A stretch of 64,000 nucleotides of DNA from Marinifilum_A sediminis (GCA_947496465.1 CANMCX010000014.1:1-64000); one strand, 5' to 3'. Positions 27,339 through 36,896 are shown, numbered from the stretch's first letter. The notes: generated by a model not told the origin, from the letters alone. Numbers and translations: made by a program.

Positions 27339-28410
27339 AATGTCTTGATATCGTATTTCTTATTTTCTCTCTAATCTCTTTCGATTCTTCCGATAGTAAA
27401 AAATTCTTTGTTGAGTCGGGAAGAAAATTTATAACATCATTCAGTCGGTCTTCTCTAATTGCAGCTCTTACCTTCGATGCTGAAATATAGTTATCCTCAT
27501 CGCCATTCGTAATTCTTGGGATTTCTTTCAATTCCACTCCATTCGATGGCAAGTATTTTATCATTGCTTCGTTGTATGCAGCCGTTACCGGCGAGTACAT
27601 TTCTGTTCCCACATATCTTCTGGTAATATTTAAAACTGGTACAATGTAATGCATGAAGGTAATCACGTCCAACTCTGCCTGTTTGGCTGCTATATCACAC
27701 TCTTTTTCTTCCTTTAAAAAATAGCAAGGGAAAATGGTACCGGAAACCACATAGTTTCCACCTTTTACCATCACCAAATTATCGATATGTCCAAGCTCTT
27801 CTTCAATCAATCTCCATCTAATATCAAAAGTAAACGAAGAACGATCCTCCTCAACTATAAACAGATAAACCAGGCGATTCTCTTTACAAGCTTTTTCAAT
27901 CAGGTATTTGTGACCTTTGGTAAATGGATTACAGTTTACAACAACAGCAGCAACATCTCCAACGCTTATCTCTCTTCTAACCGATCTTAGGTAATCCTGA
28001 TATGTTTTAACATTCTCATATCCAAACTCAAGAACTGAGAATAATGGTTCTGCCGTAGCAATCTCGGTAAATCCCAAACCCTTAAACACTTCCAAATTTC
28101 GAGGCTTGGTGTAAACAAAAATATGTTTGTGCTTTAAAATCACCAAATCAATAAGATGTGTAACAATTTGAGCAAAAGCCGCACCTTCTCTAAATTTGGG
28201 AGCTACCGCAACATACTTCAACACCCTTCCCTGATACGATCCTGTGCCAATAACCTCTCCGTTTAAATTATACAAAATCATTGAATAATCTACATCCTGA
28301 GATTCGAAAATGAAACCTAAAGGTTCTAAAAATTCCGAAATCAGTTTTATATCAAAGGGGTTATTTAAATCCAAGGATTCTTCTCTGTAATCTGTATTTT
28401 CGACGCCCAT
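27337..28410 (-). CDS. citC: [Citrate (pro-3S)-lyase] ligase
   Basis: The 357-residue protein activates citrate lyase by acetylating the thiol of the CitD prosthetic group with acetate and ATP. The N-terminal part (about 25-135) is a GNAT-like fold. The C-terminal part is a nucleotidyltransferase with NCNPFTKGHKYLIEKA (TxGH motif) and ISASKVR near the end. Family length is about 340-355. It is the last gene of the citrate lyase group, 180 bp after citXG. Confidence 0.92.
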   Translation of the reverse strand: MGVENTDYREESLDLNNPFDIKLISEFLEPLGFIFESQDVDYSMILYNLNGEVIGTGSYQGRVLKYVAVAPKFREGAAFAQIVTHLIDLVILKHKHIFVYTKPRNLEVFKGLGFTEIATAEPLFSVLEFGYENVKTYQDYLRSVRREISVGDVAAVVVNCNPFTKGHKYLIEKACKENRLVYLFIVEEDRSSFTFDIRWRLIEEELGHIDNLVMVKGGNYVVSGTIFPCYFLKEEKECDIAAKQAELDVITFMHYIVPVLNITRRYVGTEMYSPVTAAYNEAMIKYLPSNGVELKEIPRITNGDEDNYISASKVRAAIREDRLNDVINFLPDSTKNFLLSEESKEIREKIRNTISRH

Positions 28411-28542
28411 CCTTTTCCGTTAATTTTGTTTATTTAGTTTTCTGTGTGTGATTTTTTGTACTGTTTCTCAGTATTCAATTATATAAGATTTTACTGAAAA
28501 TTCATCCCTTCATTAATATGTTTCAGAGGCTATAAATACATC

Positions 28543-28583
28543 AAAAATCATGATAAATGTTATTTGTTTTTAGTTCATGATTT
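28543..28583 (-). terminator. Hairpin after citXG
   Basis: The minus strand reads AAATCATGA, a 22-nt loop, then TCATGATTTTT, 8 bp after the citXG stop. The stem is A/T-rich, so it may be a weak terminator or an RNA-stability element between citXG and citC. Confidence 0.45.
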
Positions 28584-28590
28584 AGTAGCG

Positions 28591-29982
28591 CTAAGCATAT
28601 TTTTGATTAACCGTAAAAACAAAATAACTAACCGCTAATAAATCTGCTGATCCTCCAGGTGAAATATGATTTTTCGCACAAAAATTCATCAACCCTTTGT
28701 ACTTCTCATCAAAATCCGATTCTCCGAAACAATCAAATGCCTTTTGCGCCTTTTGTTTTAGATCCTCCAAAGCTTCTATACCCCTTCTAAATAGTATATT
28801 GCTATCCTCATTATTAGCAATTAAAGCCAAAAGTGTATGTGTTAATGATTTTTGAAGTAATGAATCAGTAATAATATTTTTATCCTGTAAATGTGAACTT
28901 AAAACAGGTATAGCATGCTCGAATACGCTAGGTAATCCAGCTTGAACTTCTCCCCTAATGCCTTGTCCTTTCTTTCCATACCTTTGAAAACACTCTTCGC
29001 CATGAGTCTTGGCTTTAGAGTATAATTTTTTACCCAATTCCTTTTCAACCAAATTGCCATTCAACCCTTTCAACAACTCAACAAATGAATGATAAGAAAA
29101 GTTTTGGCAGGCAATTAAATATGCGCTGATAAAAAGAGAAAATCCCAAAAGAAAAATAGCTCCCTTATGAGTATTCACTCCATTTGTTTCGGTAAACATA
29201 TCTTCCTCCATCAACAAGCCTATTCGACGCAATTCAGGTAATGCGCTTTTTAAGTTTTCCCCTTTAAACTCATAACCAAATTCAGCAATCTCTTTAAAAT
29301 ACACAGACAATACTGCACTTGAATTGATAAAGGTTGAAAAATCCATATCATCGTGAGATCCGCAAGAAAAGCGATCTACCAATCCTGGTTTTGGAGATAA
29401 AGAAACCTCGTGCAATAAAGATTTTAGAGCAGTTACAGCAAGATTTTTGCAAACTTCATCCTGTTGAATCATATGAAGATATTTCTTTATATCCTCATCT
29501 ATCTTGTAACGCATTTCTTCATAGGAATGTTTTTGTGTCCTCATACAAGCAATGGCTGCCTGCTGATTGCAGAAATAACAAAGTTTTGCTTTTCCAGAGG
29601 AAACCGGATGACCATTTTTATCTGTAATATCTACATCTAACAATCGACCCAATGGATGTTCTTCTTCAAATCGCTCTGTAATTTCTTTAATTTCACAAAT
29701 TGACAAGGCATCAGTACCTATGGGAACCAAATAAAAATCACCTGCTTTATCTGTTTCGTAATATTCTTGATTTGTATTAATATCAATCCTATTTGCTAAA
29801 AGAAAACGTTTCAGTTTCTTTAAGGAATGCTTAAAAAACTGCGTCCTTAATTCATTCGATTTTGGATAGCCAGGAATATTCAAGTTCAAGCTCAAAGAAG
29901 CCACAACTTGATCTGCAAGTAAATTCCTCTGTTCTGCTCTATTGTCTTTAGCTTCCAATAATTCTTTGATTACTTTATCCAT
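28591..29982 (-). CDS. citXG: CitX-CitG fusion for the citrate lyase prosthetic group
   Basis: The 463-residue protein joins CitX (apo-citrate lyase phosphoribosyl-dephospho-CoA transferase; about residues 1-170, with the GRLLDVDI motif) to CitG (triphosphoribosyl-dephospho-CoA synthase; about 175-463). CitG motifs are SPKPGLVDRFSCGSHDDM and the C-terminal ISPGGSADLLA. The two steps make the CoA-like cofactor from dephospho-CoA and ATP and attach it to CitD. A fused citXG is known from some other bacteria. Confidence 0.92.
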   Translation of the reverse strand: MDKVIKELLEAKDNRAEQRNLLADQVVASLSLNLNIPGYPKSNELRTQFFKHSLKKLKRFLLANRIDINTNQEYYETDKAGDFYLVPIGTDALSICEIKEITERFEEEHPLGRLLDVDITDKNGHPVSSGKAKLCYFCNQQAAIACMRTQKHSYEEMRYKIDEDIKKYLHMIQQDEVCKNLAVTALKSLLHEVSLSPKPGLVDRFSCGSHDDMDFSTFINSSAVLSVYFKEIAEFGYEFKGENLKSALPELRRIGLLMEEDMFTETNGVNTHKGAIFLLGFSLFISAYLIACQNFSYHSFVELLKGLNGNLVEKELGKKLYSKAKTHGEECFQRYGKKGQGIRGEVQAGLPSVFEHAIPVLSSHLQDKNIITDSLLQKSLTHTLLALIANNEDSNILFRRGIEALEDLKQKAQKAFDCFGESDFDEKYKGLMNFCAKNHISPGGSADLLAVSYFVFTVNQKYA

Positions 29983-30010
29983 CAGTTCCTCAGCTTCTGT
30001 ATTCCCAATT

Positions 30011-30050
30011 AAAAATACACCCTAAAAGTAAAATTACAATTAGGGTGCAC
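30011..30050 (-). terminator. Hairpin between citF and citXG
   Basis: The minus strand reads GCACCCTAA, a 14-nt loop, then TTAGGGTGTATTTTT. It could reduce expression of the maturation genes relative to the structural lyase genes. Confidence 0.6.
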
Positions 30051-30073
30051 AATATATTTATTTCAAATTCTAC

Positions 30074-31645
30074 CTAAGATAGATTTTCGACATTGTAAAT
30101 TACATCGATAATTGTACCATCTCGATACTCAACCAATGCAACAATCTTATCTCCCAATTGCTTTTCAGCCGGAACTCCGGTCATGTTATCCACTTCCTCT
30201 TTCAAGTCACGGATATCAACAACCTTCACACCTGATTTTTTAAGTGCTGCAGCAAGGTTTGGTTTCGATGGATTCACACAAACACCTCTTTCTGTAACTA
30301 CCACATCAACACTTTCACCAGGAGTAACCACTGTGTGAACACGATCTTTCACAATTGGCAAACGACCACGGAAAGATGGGCAAACAACAACAGTTAAATT
30401 GGCTCCTGAAGCCGTATCAGAGTGACCTCCTGATGCTCCACGAATTTCTCCTGAAGAACCCGTAATTACATTCACATTAAAATCAACATCAACCTCTAAG
30501 GCTCCCAATACTACAACATCCAACTTGTTGGTCATAGAACCACAGTTGTTTGGATTTGCGTATTGATCACAAGTGATCTCGATATGATTTGGATTATTCA
30601 AGACAGAAGAACTAACGGCTGCATCAAATGACTGTACGTCGAAAATAGCCTGAAACAAACCTTCTTCCAGCATGTCAACACCATAAGATGTTACACCACC
30701 AATCATGAAACTCCCCTTAATATCTTTGCGTTTCATATCCTCGCGAAGGAATTTAGCAACAGCCAAAGAGGCTCCACCAGCACCTACCTGAAACGACATA
30801 CCATTTTTAAACAAACCTGAATGCTCAATTACATTAGCTGCAATTCTTGCAATACGTAAGTCCATTGGTGAACTTGTGATACGAGTAGTACCCGAAGCAA
30901 TTTTAGTTGCATCACCTATAGAATCAACTCTTACTACATAATCAACAAAATGCTGACGCACAGTTGATGGAACACATGGATATTCTACCAAGTTATCCGT
31001 AACAACGATTACGTTCTTAGAATATCTGGCATCAATATCAGCATACCCCATTGATCCGAAAGCTGAAGGTCCGTGAGATCCTGTTGAGTTACCTTCCTCA
31101 TCAGCAGCAGAAGCTGCCAATACAGATAAATCTGGCTTAATACGTCCTGTTAAAAAATCACGAACACGACCACCATGAGAGTGAATTATTGCAGGGTGTT
31201 TTAATCTACCCATAGAAATAATTTCACCTAATCTTCCACGGATTCCCGATGAAAAGATTTTGGTAATCATACCACTCTCAACGTAAGGCACTAAGCCATC
31301 GTGAGCAGAGGTTAAGGAAGAAGAAGCCAAAGTGATATCTTTGATTCCCATCTTGTCTAGAATTTCGATAGTTTGCATCAAAACTCCATCTCCACCACGT
31401 AAATGATGGTGACAAGTTACAGTCATACCATCAAATGGATTACAATTTTTAATCGCCTCTTCTAAATTACCACACAACTTAGATGTGTGAGCTTTTTTTG
31501 CTTTTAGTGTTCTTGAAATATTTGTAGATGGCACTTCATCTCCAATAATATTTTCCCAAACTCCCTGGAAAGGTTTTAACTCTCCCAAGCCTTCTATATA
31601 TTCAGGAATTTCAACTCCCAATGCATTTTTCATGTCTATATTCAA
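30074..31645 (-). CDS. citF: Citrate lyase alpha subunit (citrate CoA-transferase)
   Basis: The 523-residue protein exchanges the acetyl group on the acyl carrier for citrate. Family features are the Gly-rich NCNPFDGMTVTCHHHLRGG segment near residue 66, SSLTSAHDGLVPYVESG, and the C-terminal GASGGHSDTASGANLTVVV. Start at either of two Met codons (residue 1 or 5). It follows citE by 13 bp. Confidence 0.95.
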   Translation of the reverse strand: MNIDMKNALGVEIPEYIEGLGELKPFQGVWENIIGDEVPSTNISRTLKAKKAHTSKLCGNLEEAIKNCNPFDGMTVTCHHHLRGGDGVLMQTIEILDKMGIKDITLASSSLTSAHDGLVPYVESGMITKIFSSGIRGRLGEIISMGRLKHPAIIHSHGGRVRDFLTGRIKPDLSVLAASAADEEGNSTGSHGPSAFGSMGYADIDARYSKNVIVVTDNLVEYPCVPSTVRQHFVDYVVRVDSIGDATKIASGTTRITSSPMDLRIARIAANVIEHSGLFKNGMSFQVGAGGASLAVAKFLREDMKRKDIKGSFMIGGVTSYGVDMLEEGLFQAIFDVQSFDAAVSSSVLNNPNHIEITCDQYANPNNCGSMTNKLDVVVLGALEVDVDFNVNVITGSSGEIRGASGGHSDTASGANLTVVVCPSFRGRLPIVKDRVHTVVTPGESVDVVVTERGVCVNPSKPNLAAALKKSGVKVVDIRDLKEEVDNMTGVPAEKQLGDKIVALVEYRDGTIIDVIYNVENLS

Positions 31646-31658
31646 TTAAGAAACCTAA

Positions 31659-32555
31659 TTAACCAACACTCTTCTCAATCTCTTCAAGATCGATATTAGC
31701 ATATTCTAATACTGTAATTGCACGTTGAACAACTGGTGCATCAATCATTTTACCATCAATAGCAAATACACCAATACCTGCTTTTTTATTTTTGATAAAT
31801 TCTGAGTACACACGATATGCTTTACGCACTTCATTCTCGGTTGGATTAAATACTTCGTGAACTGTATCAACCTGTCTAGGGTTAATAAGTGCCTTACCTG
31901 CAAAACCAATTTTCTTGATGTATTCAGTCTCTTCACGCAAACCTTCTTCATCATTCACATCAGCAAAAACAGTATCTAACACATCCAAATTGTTAGCCTT
32001 ACCAGCCATTACAATTCTTTTTCTTGCATAATCGATACCAACCCCATCTGGTGTCTTTACAATTCCCATATCAGCAGTTAAATCCTGACCACCAATAGTA
32101 ATTGCATCAATTCTAGGATCAGCTGCTGCAATATCATACACATTAGCTACTCCTTTTGCAGTTTCAATCATCACGTGAATAGACATGGTTGGTTTCTTAA
32201 TTCCATGCTTTTTTTCTATTCTGCGAACTTCTTTCATAAATTCCTTAACATCATCAACCGATTCTGTTTTTGGAAAACGAATATTATCTGGCTGCATTGG
32301 AACAATCTCTTCCAAATCGACTAAACCAAATGGTGTGTGCATATTGTTAACACGTACACAAACTTCTGTATCGTAAAACTCTACAGTTTGTAGCATGCTG
32401 CGAACCAAAATACGAGCCGCATCTTTTTGATTCAATGCAACTGCATCTTCAAGGTCTAATAATACAGCATCACATCCGTACACTCCTGCTTGTTGAATCA
32501 TAGCCGGATTATTTCCCGGAATGTACAACATTGATCTTCTTTTTCTTTTAGCCAT
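31659..32555 (-). CDS. citE: Citrate lyase beta subunit
   Basis: The 298-residue HpcH/HpaI-type TIM-barrel lyase cleaves citryl-carrier to oxaloacetate and acetyl-carrier. It shows RSMLYIPGNNPAM at the start, LLDLEDAVA with the metal-binding acidic residues, RVN with the substrate Arg, and ALINPRQV. Its start overlaps the citD stop by one base (TAATG). Confidence 0.95.
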   Translation of the reverse strand: MAKRKRRSMLYIPGNNPAMIQQAGVYGCDAVLLDLEDAVALNQKDAARILVRSMLQTVEFYDTEVCVRVNNMHTPFGLVDLEEIVPMQPDNIRFPKTESVDDVKEFMKEVRRIEKKHGIKKPTMSIHVMIETAKGVANVYDIAAADPRIDAITIGGQDLTADMGIVKTPDGVGIDYARKRIVMAGKANNLDVLDTVFADVNDEEGLREETEYIKKIGFAGKALINPRQVDTVHEVFNPTENEVRKAYRVYSEFIKNKKAGIGVFAIDGKMIDAPVVQRAITVLEYANIDLEEIEKSVG

Positions 32556-32842
32556 TACATTGTACCCTCCTGAATACCTAAAGAACGTTTAACTGCAGTT
32601 TCAACTCTCGCTTTAATTGTTGGTGTTAGCGCTCCTTTATCTTTTGCAATCAAGTGCACATCTTTAATATCAAGATCCTTTAGCACTTGATTTACTGTAG
32701 TTTTGATATCTTCTTCGAACTGTAACATTACTGTTGAAGAAATATCAACCTGGAGTCCGGTTCCTTGCTCAACTGGCTCAATCAAGATCATGATATCACT
32801 TGATTCAAAAGTTCCGGCCTGCGCTTTAAACTTAGGTGTCAT
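32555..32842 (-). CDS. citD: Citrate lyase gamma subunit (acyl carrier protein)
   Basis: The 95-residue carrier holds the phosphoribosyl-dephospho-CoA prosthetic group on Ser14 in the FESSD motif, the position known from the Klebsiella protein. It is the first gene of citD-E-F-XG-C. No citrate transporter, oxaloacetate decarboxylase or CitAB two-component regulator is in the window. Citrate uptake would have to be encoded elsewhere. Confidence 0.94.
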   Translation of the reverse strand: MTPKFKAQAGTFESSDIMILIEPVEQGTGLQVDISSTVMLQFEEDIKTTVNQVLKDLDIKDVHLIAKDKGALTPTIKARVETAVKRSLGIQEGTM

Positions 32843-33577
32843 TGTTAACGATATTTGTTTAATTATTCCGTAAGAATTCTATTAATTGATTATGCAAATT
32901 TTAATGTCTTTGAATAGAAATCAAAGCACTTTTAAAGATTTTTGTAGTTAATTAGCTAGTGTTATAAAACACACTCAGGAACCAGCCGAATATCAACACA
33001 TTACAAACAAGCAAACGTTTGTAAGTATATACATTTCTTACTATTCTAATGATTTTTTCAAGTCATTTTAATACATATTCACTTGACTTTGCCTAAAAAA
33101 CCTTTTAAACGATTAAAAGATTAATGACTTTTTAATATAAAACATACTATTACAACAAAGGCTCCGAAAATTCGGAGCCTTAATTGTTAGTGATTAGTTA
33201 GTGGTTAGAAATTCTCGCCATAAAGACAAGAAAATCAAAGGTGTGATTAGTAAAGTATACAATGGTAATTGTGTTCTTACTTTTCAAATACGTCGCAATA
33301 TAAGTGTAATTTTTTAGATTACGCAAACGTTTTCTGAAAAATTATAGTTTTAATTATTTTAATTTTACTGATCAACTAAAAATACATTTCAAAGGATAAA
33401 AACATTAGATTGAATAAAGAATTATTTCCGTTAATGGTTTTTCACGATTAATTAATAGAATATTTTTCAACTCTAAAAAGTCAATCAACTTACACTTTTC
33501 TACTCATAAAAATTACCGATTAATACATTTCTACAAGCTATTAATCGCTAATTAAATCAAAATTAAGAGATCAATTC
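32843..33577. other. Long intergenic region upstream of citD
   Basis: It contains no supported protein gene. A strong hairpin, AAGGCTCCGAA-AA-TTCGGAGCCTT (33157-33182), has no good T run on either side. It is followed by a TTAG-rich tract at 33187-33206 (ttagtgattagttagtggtt) that resembles the core of the small-RNA array at 47 kb. The citD promoter must lie near the left end. The remainder is very AT-rich. Confidence 0.5.
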
Positions 33578-33585
33578 TATCTTTG
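33578..33585 (+). promoter_or_regulatory. -7 box for the putative small RNA
   Basis: TATCTTTG matches TAnnTTTG exactly. Transcription would start about 7 nt further on, near 33592. Confidence 0.55.
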
Positions 33586-33591
33586 AATCAT

Positions 33592-33711
33592 CAATTTAGA
33601 TAGTAGTAAGTTAGATTAGTAAAATAATGTTAGTGTTAGAGTTAGCCTGAACTGTTCCACACAGTCAGTTCTGAATAAAATAGCCTTTGTACCACAAGGC
33701 TATTTTTTTTT
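33592..33711 (+). ncRNA. Putative small RNA of about 120 nt
   Basis: A TAnnTTTG box, an intervening stretch without an open frame, and a strong Rho-independent terminator (AATAGCCTTTGT-ACC-ACAAGGCTATT then eight or nine T, 33679-33711) delimit a compact transcript. The 5' part is rich in TTAG (TTAGATTAGTAAAATAATG, TTAGTGTTAGAGTTAG). The middle folds as GAACTG...CAGTTC. The next gene, on the minus strand, has its own separate terminator, so this one is not needed for it. The 5' end is inferred, not mapped. Confidence 0.6.
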
Positions 33712-33714
33712 GCC

Positions 33715-33757
33715 ATAAAAAAAGGAGCAATCAAGCGCATTGCTTAAGAACTCCTTT
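33715..33757 (-). terminator. Terminator of the ADP-dependent kinase-like gene
   Basis: The minus strand reads AAGGAG, AGCAATGCG...GATTGCTCCTT and then a T run, 23 bp beyond the stop codon. It is back to back with the plus-strand terminator at 33679-33711. Confidence 0.75.
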
Positions 33758-33779
33758 TTCGATTTTTGACAATTATATT

Positions 33780-35213
33780 CTAAACTGCACCTACAAGCGA
33801 AACGGATGAAATAGTATCTCCCATTCCCACTAATGTTACTGGTTTTTCAATTAAGATAGTAGGTACAGCAATCACTTCAAGTTGCTCGTTTGAGAAAATA
33901 CCTGTTGATAACAGATCATTTTCTCCTAAATGTAGTTTTACCGTTTCAGATAAGGACTCAAGCTCTTTCAATCCCACATCAGATACTTTATGATCTTTTG
34001 CCCACAACAAAACATCTTTTGTATCTATGGCACCGGTTCCTGCTTTTGCTGCAGCTACGGTAGCAGCCAATTGCATTCCATTTCGGTTTTGTAAAGAACT
34101 CACCTTAAATCCTTTTTCCTGAAGGGTTACGTACAATCCAAACATGTGCAATTGCATTCTTGGACATTTCGTATATTCATAAATCTTCAACATTCCCTCA
34201 AACAAATTAGAAGAGTTGGTGTTTTCATCACATTTTGCTGCCAACTCATCTTCTCCGATTACTTCCAGGATATCAATTAACTCCCGCTCATTAAATCCGA
34301 GACTATCTACGCTTTCAACCAAACTATCAATTAAGTGTTTTCGAACCACCTTATCTTGCGTTGATGCTACCTCTAAATGCAATAGATTATTTGGACATGA
34401 TTTTCTCCAATCAGCAATCATTTTTTTCGAAAGATCGATTCGATCGACTCCTTTTGTTCCATCCGCTAAATTCTCATGCAACATTTGGTATCCGGAAAGG
34501 ATAATGTATTCAGGATTAATATCTTCTTTTGACATTCTTTTGTCAAAGTTTTCATCCACATGCAATTTGAAATTCAAAGGATCGTAAGTAGCAATAAAAC
34601 GATTTGCCTTAGGACAGGTATAAGTTTCGCCATCAACAGTAATGGTATCCCCCTTATCAAATTCAATAATCCAGTGAATTAATGCATTCTCATTTGCTCT
34701 ATCCACCTTCGAAGCCTGCTGAATATCTCCATCTGCATTTGTAGTAACAAGATTTGGAAGGTTTAAAAACAACTGAGCTTGCTCTTTAGGCGCAGATGCA
34801 CAATGCACATAAACATTTTGCACTCCGCAAACTGCCATAACATTAGCCACAATTCCTCCTTGACCACCCATTTGCATTTTATCGTAGCCAACATTTTTAT
34901 TCAACCACTCAAACACTTTAACTTCCTCAATCAGCCATTCTTCAGCAAAACCACCTTTAAAGCAATTCAAAAAACCTCTAATTGCATCTTCATTAGTGCG
35001 GATTGCCTTCTCTCCTATCGAAACAATAGAGTCAAGCTTAAGATTATTTTCAATAATTAGTTTTTCAATACTTTTTCCGCTTACCTTAATTACCGCATCA
35101 ACATTTGCATTAAACGCACTTATTAAACCTTTAATATTGCTCATTTTTTCCAATTGAGCAGGAGCTGATTTATAGTTATCAAGCCATGCAGTTTTTAATT
35201 CACTTAAAGACAT
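33780..35213 (-). CDS. ADP-dependent phosphofructokinase/glucokinase family protein
   Basis: The 477-residue protein of the ribokinase-like fold resembles the ADP-dependent sugar kinase family (PF04587). It has FNANVDAVIKVSG at the start, MGGQGGIVANV near residue 115, GFNERE near 313 (the metal-linked NExE motif of the family), and the C-terminal VGMGDTISS carrying the catalytic Asp (GxGD). The family is best known from archaea and animals, where it phosphorylates glucose or fructose 6-phosphate with ADP. Substrate and phosphate donor cannot be read from sequence. Single-gene unit. Confidence 0.78.
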   Translation of the reverse strand: MSLSELKTAWLDNYKSAPAQLEKMSNIKGLISAFNANVDAVIKVSGKSIEKLIIENNLKLDSIVSIGEKAIRTNEDAIRGFLNCFKGGFAEEWLIEEVKVFEWLNKNVGYDKMQMGGQGGIVANVMAVCGVQNVYVHCASAPKEQAQLFLNLPNLVTTNADGDIQQASKVDRANENALIHWIIEFDKGDTITVDGETYTCPKANRFIATYDPLNFKLHVDENFDKRMSKEDINPEYIILSGYQMLHENLADGTKGVDRIDLSKKMIADWRKSCPNNLLHLEVASTQDKVVRKHLIDSLVESVDSLGFNERELIDILEVIGEDELAAKCDENTNSSNLFEGMLKIYEYTKCPRMQLHMFGLYVTLQEKGFKVSSLQNRNGMQLAATVAAAKAGTGAIDTKDVLLWAKDHKVSDVGLKELESLSETVKLHLGENDLLSTGIFSNEQLEVIAVPTILIEKPVTLVGMGDTISSVSLVGAV

Positions 35214-35352
35214 ATGGGTGTGATTTTATATTATTATTCCAGATTTCAACATTAAATATACTTAGCAAAGAAATGGAATAAAAGTCCTTTAGCTTAAAAA
35301 CTTTAGGGAAAACAAACGAAAAATCACTGCAATGGTTTGCAGTAAATTTATG

Positions 35353-35388
35353 AAAAAAAGACCTTTGGGAATAAATCCACAAAGGTCT
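35353..35388 (-). terminator. Terminator of the SPFH gene
   Basis: The minus strand reads GAGACCTTTGTGG...CCCAAAGGTC and then seven T, about 27 bp after the stop codon. Confidence 0.85.
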
Positions 35389-35414
35389 CAACTGAATTTC
35401 AAAAATATAAAAGA

Positions 35415-36725
35415 TTATTTTTTCAATTGGGTATCCATTAACTGCTTAGCCATTGCAGCACCTATCAGTGATTCAAGAGGCATTTTTCCATTCTTTCCTC
35501 CATCACCTGTAATCATTACATCCGGGAATTTAATTTTAGCTATTTCTTTAGCTACACCAATTGCAATTTCTTTCTCTATTTGAGCTCTTTCCTGAGGTGT
35601 TAAACCTGCAGAAACTAATTTTGCATTCTGATAAGATTCAGCATCAGCAGCAACTTTCTTAGCTGCAGATTTCAATTTTTCGGTCTCTAAAGCTATTGCA
35701 GCCAAACGCTTGTTTGTTTCCTCTTGCTTTAATTTGGTTTCAATCGAAATCAACGCTTTCACCTGCTCTTTTTCCTGAGTAACACGCTCACCAGCCTTAT
35801 CTCTTTCCCCTTCGGCAACAATACGCGCCTGAGCATCTTTCGCAGTTTTAATTTTTTGTTGCTCCAATTGTCTTTTTGCCGATTCATCTCTCTGAGCTTC
35901 CAATCTTTTCTTAAAAACCTCTTCCAAAATTACATCATCAACAATAACCTGTGCTACAATAATATTATTTTCATTGATATCATGAGGAATACGGATCAAT
36001 TTGCCACTAGCATCTTTTCTCTTCTTTACCTCATAACGAGTTTGAATTTCCTTTACTGCTCGATTATCTTCTTCAATTGCTGATATGATCGTATCTCTGT
36101 ACTCCAACTTTTCAACACTATATGCTCCTGCTTTTAATTGGTCTTCAACTGCCACCCTAAAATCGGATGCAGAACCCGAAATATAATCCTGTGCCGCAAA
36201 CATATACCCAGTATTTGATACAACCTCACGAACCGTAGGGATTAATGTATTATGAGCTAAATTTTGTAGTGATCTAAACTCAATCGCCATTTCGATAAAC
36301 GATTCCTTATCTGTTGGCAATTGAAAACGAGTTGATAACTTTGCTGACGCTGTTACCTGATCGATAAATCGAATTGGAATGGGACTCATTACACCTTCGA
36401 TATTATCTTTTTTTTCTCCTTTACTTACGACTTTTACATCAATGTATTTTTGCCAAGGTATGATTTTTGCAAATCCCCTCCATTTAATACCTTCTGTCAT
36501 TACAGCATCTTTACCACCATTAGGATAAACAACAAAATACTGATATCCAGGTTCTGCCCAAAAAAACATAAATGGCATAATAATCATAAAGAAGCCCATA
36601 ACAATCACTCCGAATGAAAAACGAGCGGTAAGTTTCGAAAATAATTGTAGCTTACTTACTAGAAATGGCTTTAAAAACAACAATACTAGTCCTAAAATAA
36701 CAACGATAACTCCTAATGCAATCAT
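35415..36725 (-). CDS. SPFH/band 7 membrane scaffold protein
   Basis: The 436-residue protein has two N-terminal hydrophobic segments (about 2-19 and 36-56), a band 7 domain (about 60-270), and a long Lys/Glu/Gln/Ala-rich coiled coil (about 270-375). A small C-terminal region follows. Proteins of this build form large membrane-bound oligomers like flotillin or HflK/HflC. No NfeD-like or protease partner is next to it. Precise role not known. Confidence 0.82.
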   Translation of the reverse strand: MIALGVIVVILGLVLLFLKPFLVSKLQLFSKLTARFSFGVIVMGFFMIIMPFMFFWAEPGYQYFVVYPNGGKDAVMTEGIKWRGFAKIIPWQKYIDVKVVSKGEKKDNIEGVMSPIPIRFIDQVTASAKLSTRFQLPTDKESFIEMAIEFRSLQNLAHNTLIPTVREVVSNTGYMFAAQDYISGSASDFRVAVEDQLKAGAYSVEKLEYRDTIISAIEEDNRAVKEIQTRYEVKKRKDASGKLIRIPHDINENNIIVAQVIVDDVILEEVFKKRLEAQRDESAKRQLEQQKIKTAKDAQARIVAEGERDKAGERVTQEKEQVKALISIETKLKQEETNKRLAAIALETEKLKSAAKKVAADAESYQNAKLVSAGLTPQERAQIEKEIAIGVAKEIAKIKFPDVMITGDGGKNGKMPLESLIGAAMAKQLMDTQLKK

Positions 36726-36865
36726 AAAATTAAATGGTTTAATTGGTTTATTAATTCAATGACCAAAGTATAATTTATTTTTCAGATCAATGATATACTT
36801 ATGTTATTTTTCGACAAAGTCAATTTCTCGACTTTGAATCCGCTTTTTTACATGTTTTACCAAAA

Positions 36866-36896
36866 TAAAAAAAGCTCACCTGTAAGATGAGCTTTA
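36866..36896 (-). terminator. Terminator of clpB
   Basis: The minus strand reads AAAGCTCATCTTACAGGTGAGC and then seven T, about 34 bp beyond the clpB stop. Confidence 0.85.
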
